Counted from the stretch's first letter, positions 1 to 5,579 are shown. The stretch is 6,456 bases of DNA from a bacterium UBA2214 (GCA_002327255.1 DCUM01000187.1:4355-10810), one strand, 5' to 3'. Numbers and translations are program-made. The notes: generated by a model from the sequence alone, not told the origin.

Positions 1-294
1 CGCATCAACGAGGCCGAAGGCCGCGGCCAGGAAATCGAACGCGTCGCCAATGCCACCGCCAAAGGCATCCGCGAAATCGCCAGCGCCATCGCCGCGCCGG
101 GCGGTTCGCATGCGGTGAATCTGCGCATCGCCGAACAGTACCTCGGTGAATTCGGCAAACTGGCATCGAAAAACAACACCATGATCATACCCAGCAATCT
201 CGCCGATGTCTCGGGCACTGTGGCCGCCGTCGCCAAAATTTTCACCGAATCCACCAAAACGCATCCGGAGATCAAACAGAACACCCCGTCATGA
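1..294 (+). CDS. SPFH/band-7 (stomatin/paraslipin-like) protein, C-terminal part
   Basis: The window opens inside this gene; 97 codons remain before the TGA at 292-294. The visible part starts with an alanine/glutamate-rich coiled-coil helix (INEAEGRGQEIERVANATAKG). It is followed by the typical paraslipin tail: LRIAEQYLGEFGKLA near residues 41-55, then NNTMIIPSNLADVSG near 58-72. Family members are membrane-anchored SPFH proteins that form large ring- or cage-like oligomers and are linked to membrane microdomains and quality control of membrane proteins. The N-terminal transmembrane segment and SPFH domain lie outside the window. The family is often followed by an NfeD-like gene; here the next start overlaps the stop codon (ATGA), but the following ORFs are not NfeD. 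The family call is confident from the tail motif; the exact subfamily is not. Confidence 0.85.
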   Translation, partial: RINEAEGRGQEIERVANATAKGIREIASAIAAPGGSHAVNLRIAEQYLGEFGKLASKNNTMIIPSNLADVSGTVAAVAKIFTESTKTHPEIKQNTPS

Positions 295-374
295 ACCTTT
301 TGGCAAAAATAGTGGCCTGGGCCGGGGCGCTGTGCACCAGCGCCCTGGCGACAGCAAGACATGCGCGCACGTGA
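291..374 (+). CDS. 27-aa signal-peptide-like ORF, possibly the frameshifted 5' end of the PLD gene
   Basis: The ATG at 291 overlaps the SPFH stop codon (ATGA), a classic coupled start. The peptide begins MNLLAKIVAWAGALC, continues TSALATARHART and stops at TGA 372-374. It looks like a Sec signal peptide: a lysine near the N-terminus, a hydrophobic core of about 12 residues and an A-L-A cleavage-like site near residue 20. The PLD reading frame is +1 relative to this one and opens at 313, so one frame change between 313 and 372 would attach this leader to the PLD protein. Alternatives are a short leader peptide that couples translation to the ATG at 361, or a chance ORF. A GGAG at 274-277 lies rather far upstream for a ribosome site. 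Confidence 0.35.
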   Translation: MNLLAKIVAWAGALCTSALATARHART

Positions 375-1986
375 CGTCAAATCGGGGCTGACGCTGCAGG
401 GTTACGCCGGAACCACCGGCGTGCTCCTGGCCATGAACACGACCGCGCAGCGGCGGCGGAATCTGCTCGGCTTCGCCATCGAGCGCGAAGGGCCGCAATC
501 GGGCCGCGTCGCGTGGTTGCAGGGAACGCTGCGCTTTCCCGATAAAGTCACGGACACCAACACGCCCGTGGACAGCAACCTCGCGCCCATTCAAAAATAC
601 CGCTGGTCCGATTACTGCGTCTACCCCGATTCTTCCTACCGCTACAAACTGTACGGCGTTTATGGCAATCCCGCCAAATTGCGCTATGTGGATGGCCCCG
701 AGATCACCGTGCGCACCGAATCGATCACGAGCGGATTGCACCAGATCATCTTCAACCGCGCCGCGGCGGCGAGTCAGGCCTATACCCGCCGCTTCGGCAA
801 AGCCAACCCCGATGCCCCGGAAAACCAGGTGGCGCGCGACTGGCTCTCGCGCGGCCTGCGCGAACGGCTGCTGGCATTCCTCGAAGCCGCCCGCGACAGC
901 TCCTGGGGGGTCGATGTGGCGGTTTACGAAGTCGAGCTGCCGGAAACTGTCGCAGCGCTCTCCTCGGTGCTGAACCGCGGCGCCCAGGTTCGCATTGTCT
1001 ATCACGCCCGCAGCGAAGACCCGCAAACGACTCACAACGAAGCAACGCTGGAACCGCTGCCAGAGACCGTAAAACGCAGCCGCCTGACCTCGGCGATCTT
1101 TCATCATAAATTTTGCGTCCTCAATCGCATTCAACCCGATGGCAGCAGACAGCCCGTCTCCATCCTCACCGGTTCCACCAATTTCACCGCCAATGCGGTT
1201 TACCGCCAGGCCAATGTCCTGCATGTGATGAATGACGGCGATATCGCCAACCGCTATGCGCAGTTGTTCGATCGCCTCTTCAGCGGTGAACGCCCTGTGG
1301 AGACGCGCCGCTATATCAACAGCGCCAATCCGGTCGTCTCCGGCACCTATCCGCAGGTGCTCTTCAGCCCCCGCTCCCAACTCAGCGATTTGCGCGAAGT
1401 GGCCGACATTGTCTGGCGCGCCAAACGCGATCTCGTCTTTTGCACGACGTTCAGTCTGCATGATGACATTGAAACCGCCCTTCTCGGAGACGAGCACAGC
1501 GAGGTCATTCGTTACGGCTTGCAAAACACGCGCTCCAAAATCACCGGGACGCATCGCCGCGGCCGTTTCGTCACCCCCGCCATGATCGGCTCCGGGCTCG
1601 AGGGTTTTCTCAAGGAATCCACCGCCGGACAAGCGGGCAACATTTTCATCCATCTCAAGACCATCATCACCGATTTCTCCACCGCCCGGCCCACGGTGAT
1701 CACCGGCTCCAACAATTTTTCCCGCAACGCCTCTTCCTCGAACGACGAAAACATGCTCCTCATCAGCCATCACAGCAGTGTGGCCGATATCTACGTCTCG
1801 GAGATGATGCGGCTCTATGATCATTACCGCTTCCGCTTCAATCTGCGCAGTTCGACGGGCCGCGGTCCGTCCAAACGCATGACCCTGGCCGTCAACGACC
1901 AATGGACGGAGCGCTACTTCGCACCGCAGAGCCTCCTCTATTATGAGCGCGTTCGTTTTTGCCATCCAACGAAAGGGAGCACTTGA
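361..1986 (+). CDS. Phospholipase D-like protein with two HKD motifs
   Basis: A 541-residue PLD-superfamily protein. The first catalytic motif is H248-H-K250 followed by G271-S-T-N274. The second is H431-L-K433-T-I-I-T-D438 followed by G449-S-N-N452. Two such half-sites in one chain form one active site, in which a histidine makes a covalent phospho-enzyme; substrates in the superfamily range from phospholipids to DNA. In the first motif the usual Asp is Asn255; the second motif is complete. Residues 1-150 precede the catalytic core and start with a conserved-looking GYAGTTGVLLAMN stretch (residues 15-27). ATG 361 is the only ATG, GTG or TTG in frame between the stop at 310 and the core, but it has no visible ribosome-binding site. 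The upstream 27-codon ORF may be its true 5' end in another frame. The last ten or so codons (FCHPTKGST) lie inside the 66-bp repeat array, so the C-terminus was shaped by the repeat. The substrate cannot be read from the sequence. Confidence 0.85.
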   Translation: MRARDVKSGLTLQGYAGTTGVLLAMNTTAQRRRNLLGFAIEREGPQSGRVAWLQGTLRFPDKVTDTNTPVDSNLAPIQKYRWSDYCVYPDSSYRYKLYGVYGNPAKLRYVDGPEITVRTESITSGLHQIIFNRAAAASQAYTRRFGKANPDAPENQVARDWLSRGLRERLLAFLEAARDSSWGVDVAVYEVELPETVAALSSVLNRGAQVRIVYHARSEDPQTTHNEATLEPLPETVKRSRLTSAIFHHKFCVLNRIQPDGSRQPVSILTGSTNFTANAVYRQANVLHVMNDGDIANRYAQLFDRLFSGERPVETRRYINSANPVVSGTYPQVLFSPRSQLSDLREVADIVWRAKRDLVFCTTFSLHDDIETALLGDEHSEVIRYGLQNTRSKITGTHRRGRFVTPAMIGSGLEGFLKESTAGQAGNIFIHLKTIITDFSTARPTVITGSNNFSRNASSSNDENMLLISHHSSVADIYVSEMMRLYDHYRFRFNLRSSTGRGPSKRMTLAVNDQWTERYFAPQSLLYYERVRFCHPTKGST

Positions 1987-2039
1987 AAAGTGAGCGGCAT
2001 TTCTCCACCGGTGACGCGCAGATGTTGCCATCCAGCTAA
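1983..2039 (+). other. Possible 18-aa leader ORF in repeat unit A
   Basis: A TTG-initiated reading of 18 codons (MKSERHFSTGDAQMLPSS if TTG is read as Met) ends at TAA 2037-2039. AAAGGGAG lies 3 nt upstream of the TTG, the same spacing seen before the ATG of the next real gene. The TTG overlaps the PLD stop codon (TTGA at 1983-1986), which would allow re-initiation by terminating ribosomes. It is seen only as a reading frame within a repeat; translation is unproven. Confidence 0.25.
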
Positions 2040-2048
2040 AGGGAGCAC

Positions 2049-2171
2049 TTGAAAAATGAGCGGCATTTCTCCACCGCTAACGCGCACATAGTGCCGTCCA
2101 ACGAAAGGGAGCACTTGAAAAATGAGCGGCATTTCTCCACCGGTGACGCGCAGATATTGCCATCCAGCTAA
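2049..2171 (+). other. Possible 40-aa leader ORF across repeat units B and C
   Basis: This is the same TTG and ribosome-box arrangement as in unit A. B-type units lack the in-frame TAA because GCTAA is replaced by CAACGAA at the next unit boundary, so the frame continues through unit C and stops at TAA 2169-2171. The product would contain KNERHFST twice. The equivalent TTG in unit D (2181) runs without a stop for 22 codons into the ATG at 2247, so it would add an N-terminal extension to the secreted protein. Translation is unproven. Confidence 0.2.
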
Positions 2172-2235
2172 AGGGAACACTTGAAAAGTGAGCGGCATTT
2201 CTCCACCGCTAACGCGCACATAGTGCCGTCCAACG

Positions 2236-2243
2236 AAAGGGAG
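2236..2243 (+). promoter_or_regulatory. Ribosome-binding site AAAGGGAG in repeat unit E
   Basis: AAAGGGAG ends 3 nt before the ATG at 2247. It supports that ATG over the in-frame upstream TTG at 2181. The same box is present in repeat units A-C, and as AAAGGGAA in unit D, so this site is the last member of the array. Confidence 0.7.
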
Positions 2244-2246
2244 CCC

Positions 2247-3386
2247 ATGAAAAGATCCTGGTTGATTTTTCTGATGATCGCTTGCCTGATCACCACCGCC
2301 GGCGCTGATGTCACGGCTTTTCGTCTGGTCGTCACCCGTAATGACATCGTCGCCGGTGGTGCCGTGCAGGCGGACGTCGAGCTGCGCATTCAGGAAGGCG
2401 CCGCGCCGCGCACCCTCCACTCCCTGACGCTGGATGTCCCCTATGGAACCGAACTGGCGGCCTGGCCGGAGGATGCCGCCACTTTGTGGGGCCTGGGCAG
2501 CGGTGAAGGCTATCTGGGCAGCGTCGAAAAACTGGCGCAGCTCTATCGACTTCTGGTGGTGGGCCAGGAGGTGAATGCGGACGGCAGCGGCATCCCCCCC
2601 GGCTGGCTCGCCACCGCCAGCTGGCAGCCGATCGTCAATTTGCGCTGGCGCATCGCCACCAGCGCGCCGCTGGCCATTTCAGCCCGGGATGCCACCCTCG
2701 CCGCGGCCTACTTTGAGAATCCCGGCAATCAACCGCGCGGATTGGCCGGCGATGACGAGGTTGTCAATCTCGGACTCTATCAGCCGCCCCTGGCTGTCGA
2801 ATATGCCTCCTTCACCATCGCCCTGCAGGCCGAAGGCGCCAGCGTGTGCTGGAAAACCCTGCACGAGACCAACAATCTCGGATTTCACGTCTATCGCAGC
2901 CGCCACGAGCATGGTCCCTTTGAACGTATCAGCGCCGAGATGATCGCAGGACACGGCACCACCCTCGAGTCCCGCGAATACTGTTATCTGGATGCGCGCA
3001 TCGAACCCGGTCAGACCTACTATTACCTGCTCGAACAGATCGATCAGGACGGCACGGTGAACCGTTCGCCCGCAATCGCCCTGGAGACCAGCGCGGAGGC
3101 GCTGCCGCGCGCTTTTCGCCTGCAGCAGAACCATCCCAATCCCTTCAACCAGGACACGCGGATCGCTTACGAACTGCCCGCGGATGCGGAGGTCGACCTC
3201 ACCATCGCCAATGTCCGCGGCGAGATCGTGCGCCGTCTCGTCAGCCGCAGACAGACGGCGGGGCGTTATGGCCTCCTCTGGGACGGCCGCGACGATGGCA
3301 ACAGGCCGCTCCCGTCGGGCGTCTATTATCTGACGCTCGCAGCCGGCGAAAACCGGGCCAACGCCAGGATGATCATCCTCAGATAG
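2247..3386 (+). CDS. Secreted beta-sandwich/FN3-like protein with T9SS sorting domain
   Basis: A 379-residue protein. Residues 1-20 are a signal peptide (MKRSWLIFLMIACLITTAGA), which together with AAAGGGAG upstream fixes the start at this ATG; the frame stays open back to TTG 2181, but that would put 22 residues before the signal peptide. Residues 23-190 look like an extracellular beta-sandwich (alternating strands, FRLVVTRNDIVAGG then ADVELRI), perhaps cohesin-like, with no catalytic motif I recognise. Residues about 190-288 resemble an FN3-like module (W202-K-T-L-H-E-T-N-N-L-G-F-H-V-Y-R-S, then PGQTYYYLLEQIDQDG). Residues 290-379 are a T9SS type A sorting domain: N295-H-P-N-P-F-N301, a GRYGLLWDGRDDGNRPLPSG turn, GVYYLTL, and a final basic ILR. 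The expected role is a protein exported through the outer membrane and kept on the surface or released. Function beyond binding or structure is unknown. Confidence 0.8.
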   Translation: MKRSWLIFLMIACLITTAGADVTAFRLVVTRNDIVAGGAVQADVELRIQEGAAPRTLHSLTLDVPYGTELAAWPEDAATLWGLGSGEGYLGSVEKLAQLYRLLVVGQEVNADGSGIPPGWLATASWQPIVNLRWRIATSAPLAISARDATLAAAYFENPGNQPRGLAGDDEVVNLGLYQPPLAVEYASFTIALQAEGASVCWKTLHETNNLGFHVYRSRHEHGPFERISAEMIAGHGTTLESREYCYLDARIEPGQTYYYLLEQIDQDGTVNRSPAIALETSAEALPRAFRLQQNHPNPFNQDTRIAYELPADAEVDLTIANVRGEIVRRLVSRRQTAGRYGLLWDGRDDGNRPLPSGVYYLTLAAGENRANARMIILR

Positions 3387-3409
3387 GAAAATCGATTCTG
3401 CTCCCGCCG

Positions 3410-3457
3410 AGACCCTGAGACGCGGAGAGAATGGACTGCGCGCGGGGCTCAGCGTCT
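3410..3457. repeat. Inverted repeat AGACCCTGAG / CTCAGCGTCT
   Basis: The arms at 3410-3419 and 3448-3457 pair at 9 of 10 positions (one C-C mismatch) around a 28-nt loop that contains CGCG copies able to pair further. It lies 24 nt after the stop of the upstream gene, so it may protect or end that transcript, but there is no T-tract. The GAGACGCGGAGA core resembles short dispersed intergenic repeats common in environmental genomes; that link is from memory and weak. Confidence 0.4.
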
Positions 3458-3570
3458 GCATAAAAAGACGATTTACCCCGGGGTCGCTAAAAGATCGCGC
3501 AGGCGTGATCAGCCCCTTTGCAAACCACCTCTCCGCCCACAAGGTCAGCCCGGAAGCTGCGTTTTAAACA

Positions 3571-3635
3571 GATCGAGGGAAGCCGGACAGGTTCTCGCGC
3601 CCACGCACCGGCGTGGGCAGGAAAAACCCTCGATC
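3571..3635 (+). promoter_or_regulatory. Nested stem structure upstream of the epimerase-like gene
   Basis: The outer arms GATCGAGGG (3571-3579) and CCCTCGATC (3627-3635) match perfectly over 9 bp. Inside, GCCCACGC (3599-3606) and GCGTGGGC (3611-3618) form a perfect 8-bp hairpin with loop ACCG. Unpaired flanks are AAGCCGGACAGGTTCTC-like on the 5' side and AGGAAAAA on the 3' side. It ends 65 nt before the ATG at 3701, where a leader-RNA element would sit. I could not match it to a riboswitch class I know. A DNA-level or chance origin in GC-rich sequence remains possible, though two perfect nested stems are unlikely by chance. Confidence 0.5.
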
Positions 3636-3639
3636 AACA

Positions 3640-3666
3640 CCCGGCCGGGGGCAAAACCAATTTTGC
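3640..3666. repeat. Two small inverted repeats just after the nested stem
   Basis: CCCGGCCGGG (3640-3649) is a perfect 10-bp palindrome. GCAAAA (3651-3656) and TTTTGC (3661-3666) form a perfect 6-bp hairpin with loop CCAA. With the preceding element they make an almost unbroken run of dyads in the leader of the next gene; the T-run of the last stem is inside its 3' arm, so it is not a normal terminator. Confidence 0.45.
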
Positions 3667-3689
3667 AAACGCACACAAAACCACCTGTC

Positions 3690-3694
3690 AGGAA
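3690..3694 (+). promoter_or_regulatory. Ribosome-binding site AGGAA
   Basis: AGGAA ends 6 nt before ATG 3701 and 9 nt before the adjacent ATG 3704. It supports a start at this ATG pair rather than further upstream in the same open frame. Confidence 0.6.
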
Positions 3695-3700
3695 ACCGCC

Positions 3701-5494
3701 ATGATGCCCTTTCGCCGCGTCCTTTTGCTGCTCGCACTCTTCTGCCTCTCCGCCCACGGCCAATACACCATCCGCTCCCCTTACCTCGCCGAACCGGAAC
3801 GGGTCTTTGGCTACGTCGACAGCTGTGCGGCCTTTTGGGCGCATACCGTGGACCCCGTCCGCGGCGGCTATTACACCAACATCGATCGCAGCGGCAAGGT
3901 GATCACCGCCTGGGGCAAAAACAAGAACATGATCACCCAGTCGCGCCACGCCTACGGATTTGTCCGCGCCTATATGCTGACCGGCAACGATATCTATCTG
4001 GATGCCGCACGCCTGGCGCTGGATTTCATGTACGCCCATGCCTGGGACAAAACCTGGGGCGGCTGGCACAACGAGTTGGACGAAAACGGCAAACCGCTCT
4101 CCGCGACAGCCGCCAAAACCGCCTTCAATCAGCACTATGCCCTGCTCGGCCCCTGCGCCTTTGTCGAGGCCACCGCGGAGAGTCTGGACGGGTACTGGCT
4201 GCAAACCGGCCTCACCTACAACGAATCCCGCCTCTGGGATTCCGACCCGGTGCAATACGGCTATTATGATCAGGTCAATTTCAACGCTTCGACCCGCCAG
4301 GGCAAGAGCTTTAACGCGACGGTCGATGCCGTGACCACCCACCAGCTCTCGCTTTTTCTCATGACGGGCGATCCGGCCTATCAACAGCGTTTGCAGCAGT
4401 TGACGGATAACATGGTGCATCATCTCCATGCCAGCATGGCGGCGCAAAAAATCGGTTTTGCCGAAGCGTTCGACACCCACTGGAACCCCGATCCCGCCGA
4501 GACCATGACCATCATGGGCCATGTCCTGAAGACGGCCTGGTGTCTGGGGCGACTTTACCAGCTTGACCCGCAACCCGATCTCCTTGAAACGGCGGAGAGT
4601 CTGGCGCAGCACGTCCTGCAAAAGGGATATGACCATACCTACGGGGGGCCCTATAAAGACTACAATCGCGTCACCGGCCAGATGTTGATGTGGGGACAAG
4701 TCGATACCGCCAAGGCGTGGTGGCAGATGGAGCAGGCGGTCACCGCCGGACTGATGCTCTACGACATCACCCGCCAGCCGGCGTATTTGCAAATGGCCGA
4801 CGAGACGCTCGATTTTTTCATGCGTCACTTTGTCGATCGCACCTATGGGGAAGTTTATGAAAATCGTACCCGGTATGGAGGACCCATCTGGGGGGATCAT
4901 AAAGGGGGCGGCGGCAAAGCGGGCTATCATTCGATCGAACTGGGGTACTATGTCTATCTCTACGGTACCCTCTTCGTCCACAACCGTCCGGTGCAGCTCC
5001 ATTACCGCTTCGCACCCGCCGCAAAAGCACGCACCATCGCGCTGTGGCCGCTGGCCATCCCGACCGCGCGTCTGGCGATCAGCCAGGTCCTGCTGGATGA
5101 GCAGCCTTATGCAGCGTTCGATCCGGTGGCACGAACCCTTTTTCTCCCGGCCGGAACCGGCGGCCATTTCGCTGTGACCTTTACACCGCAGGCGAACACA
5201 AACGTCGCGAGGCGCCCGGACGCGCCGGAAATGGCGTTTGAATTGCTGGGCAATTATCCCAATCCCTTCAATGCGCGCACGCAGATCGCTTTTCAATTGA
5301 ATAAATCACAGCCGGTTCGCATCGTGATCCATGATCTCCGCGGTCGTGAGATGGGCGAATTATGCAACAGACGTTTCGAACCGGGGCGCCATAACATATC
5401 CTGGGAGGCAACCGGTGTGCCGAGCGGCATCTATTACTACCGCCTGCACAGCGCGCAGGGCACGAAGAGCGGCAAACTCACGCTGCTGCGCTGA
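3701..5494 (+). CDS. Secreted AGE-superfamily (N-acylglucosamine 2-epimerase-like) protein with T9SS sorting domain
   Basis: A 597-residue protein. Residues 1-20 are a signal peptide (MMPFRRVLLLLALFCLSAHG), which sets the start. Residues about 25-430 look like the (alpha/alpha)6 barrel of AGE-family sugar epimerases/isomerases (GlcNAc 2-epimerase, cellobiose 2-epimerase, mannose isomerase). Family-like motifs are Q-S-R82-H83-A-Y, W-G-G-W-H-N, G273-H274-V-L-K-T-A-W and G-Y-H410-S-I-E. H274 and H410 correspond by motif and spacing to the two general acid/base histidines known in cellobiose 2-epimerases. The third family histidine would fall in NATVDAVTTH, where D209 or H214 is the candidate, so activity may differ. 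Residues 431-505 form a small beta domain. Residues 510-597 are a T9SS type A sorting domain (N518-Y-P-N-P-F-N524 to a final TLLR). Most studied AGE enzymes are cytoplasmic, so an exported one suggests action on extracellular glycans or oligosaccharides. Substrate and reaction are not determined; a glycosidase or lyase with the same fold is an alternative. Confidence 0.8.
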   Translation: MMPFRRVLLLLALFCLSAHGQYTIRSPYLAEPERVFGYVDSCAAFWAHTVDPVRGGYYTNIDRSGKVITAWGKNKNMITQSRHAYGFVRAYMLTGNDIYLDAARLALDFMYAHAWDKTWGGWHNELDENGKPLSATAAKTAFNQHYALLGPCAFVEATAESLDGYWLQTGLTYNESRLWDSDPVQYGYYDQVNFNASTRQGKSFNATVDAVTTHQLSLFLMTGDPAYQQRLQQLTDNMVHHLHASMAAQKIGFAEAFDTHWNPDPAETMTIMGHVLKTAWCLGRLYQLDPQPDLLETAESLAQHVLQKGYDHTYGGPYKDYNRVTGQMLMWGQVDTAKAWWQMEQAVTAGLMLYDITRQPAYLQMADETLDFFMRHFVDRTYGEVYENRTRYGGPIWGDHKGGGGKAGYHSIELGYYVYLYGTLFVHNRPVQLHYRFAPAAKARTIALWPLAIPTARLAISQVLLDEQPYAAFDPVARTLFLPAGTGGHFAVTFTPQANTNVARRPDAPEMAFELLGNYPNPFNARTQIAFQLNKSQPVRIVIHDLRGREMGELCNRRFEPGRHNISWEATGVPSGIYYYRLHSAQGTKSGKLTLLR

Positions 5495-5525
5495 GGGGTA
5501 ATTTTCAACACCCGGACGATTTTCC

Positions 5526-5554
5526 TTGCCCGGTCTCTCTATTTTCACTATCAT
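5526..5554 (+). promoter_or_regulatory. Sigma70-like promoter for radC
   Basis: The -35 candidate TTGCCC (5526-5531, 4 of 6 matches to TTGACA) and the -10 candidate TATCAT (5549-5554, 5 of 6 matches to TATAAT) are separated by exactly 17 bp. Transcription would start near 5561, leaving a 5' leader of about 20 nt with AAGGAAG before ATG 5580. If the host uses a Bacteroidetes-type consensus instead, this match would be coincidental. Confidence 0.5.
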
Positions 5555-5565
5555 GCGATAGAGAG
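5535..5565. repeat. Operator-like dyad CTCTCTAT / ATAGAGAG around the -10 box
   Basis: The arms at 5535-5542 and 5558-5565 are perfect 8-bp inverted repeats centred on 5550, within the -10 box. A second, overlapping dyad CTATC (5548-5552) / GATAG (5557-5561) uses the same right arm. As DNA this is where a repressor dimer could block the promoter; as RNA the two stems would exclude one another. If transcription starts near 5561, the left arm is not transcribed, which favours a DNA operator. Confidence 0.4.
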
Positions 5566-5567
5566 TC

Positions 5568-5574
5568 AAGGAAG
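5568..5574 (+). promoter_or_regulatory. Ribosome-binding site AAGGAAG
   Basis: A strong purine-rich site 5 nt before ATG 5580, which fixes the radC start. Confidence 0.75.
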
Positions 5575-5579
5575 ATCAA

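Larger units (their letters stand above)
1961..2254. repeat. 66-bp tandem repeat array, 4 full units plus a partial fifth
   Basis: Units run 1961-2026 (A), 2027-2092 (B), 2093-2158 (C) and 2159-2224 (D), with a partial unit E at 2225-2254. All full units are exactly 66 bp, i.e. 22 codons. They share GGCATTTCTCCACCG, and each has AAAGGGAGCAC or AAAGGGAACAC before TTGAAAA. A and C form one type (ending GTGACGCGCAGAT[G/A]TT), B and D the other (ending CTAACGCGCACATAGT), so the array is a duplicated 132-bp dimer. I count 3 differences between A and C, 2 between B and D, and about 8 between A and B. The array begins inside the 3' end of the PLD gene and ends in the ribosome-binding site and first codons of the next gene. 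TTG at 1983, 2049, 2115 and 2181 lines up exactly with the ATG at 2247 in unit E. Confidence 0.95.
3387..3700. other. Non-coding gap of 314 bp rich in inverted repeats
   Basis: I see no convincing gene here. The epimerase frame stays open back to about 3518, but that stretch lacks a ribosome site and would bury the signal peptide. The gap holds an imperfect long stem (3410-3457), a perfect 10-bp palindrome ACCCCGGGGT (3475-3484), a nested stem structure (3571-3635), the palindrome CCCGGCCGGG (3640-3649) and a short hairpin (3651-3666). It probably contains the 3' end of one transcript and the promoter and 5' leader of the next. No strong -35/-10 pair stood out, and no stem is followed by a clear T-run. 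Confidence 0.6.

Noticed and set aside
289..2031. Long - strand ORF (580 codons) opposite the PLD gene
   Set aside because: It is antisense to a gene with clear catalytic motifs, its translation has no recognisable domain, and long antisense frames are expected in GC-rich coding DNA.
2181..2246. N-terminal extension of the secreted protein from TTG 2181
   Set aside because: The ATG at 2247 has a good ribosome site and begins a proper signal peptide; an upstream start would bury it.
1961..2254. CRISPR array
   Set aside because: The units are contiguous 66-bp tandem repeats with no unique spacers between them.
1941..2420. - strand ORF through the repeat array with a 22-residue protein repeat (GGEMPLTFQVLP-like)
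   Set aside because: It is open across the whole array and differences between units are fairly conservative. However, it runs antisense into the signal-peptide gene, has no ribosome site I can see, and the repeat aligns with + strand start signals. It would deserve another look if the same peptide repeat is found elsewhere.
3518..3700. N-terminal extension of the epimerase-like protein in the same open frame
   Set aside because: It would bury the signal peptide; AGGAA before ATG 3701 marks the better start, and the stretch is full of inverted repeats rather than protein-like sequence.
3545..5296. Long - strand ORF (583 codons) opposite the epimerase-like gene
   Set aside because: Same reasoning: a shadow of a well-supported + strand gene with signal peptide, family motifs and sorting domain.
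5495..5531. Rho-independent terminator after the epimerase-like gene
   Set aside because: Only 4-bp arms (GGGT/ACCC and CCGG) are present and no T-run follows a stable stem.
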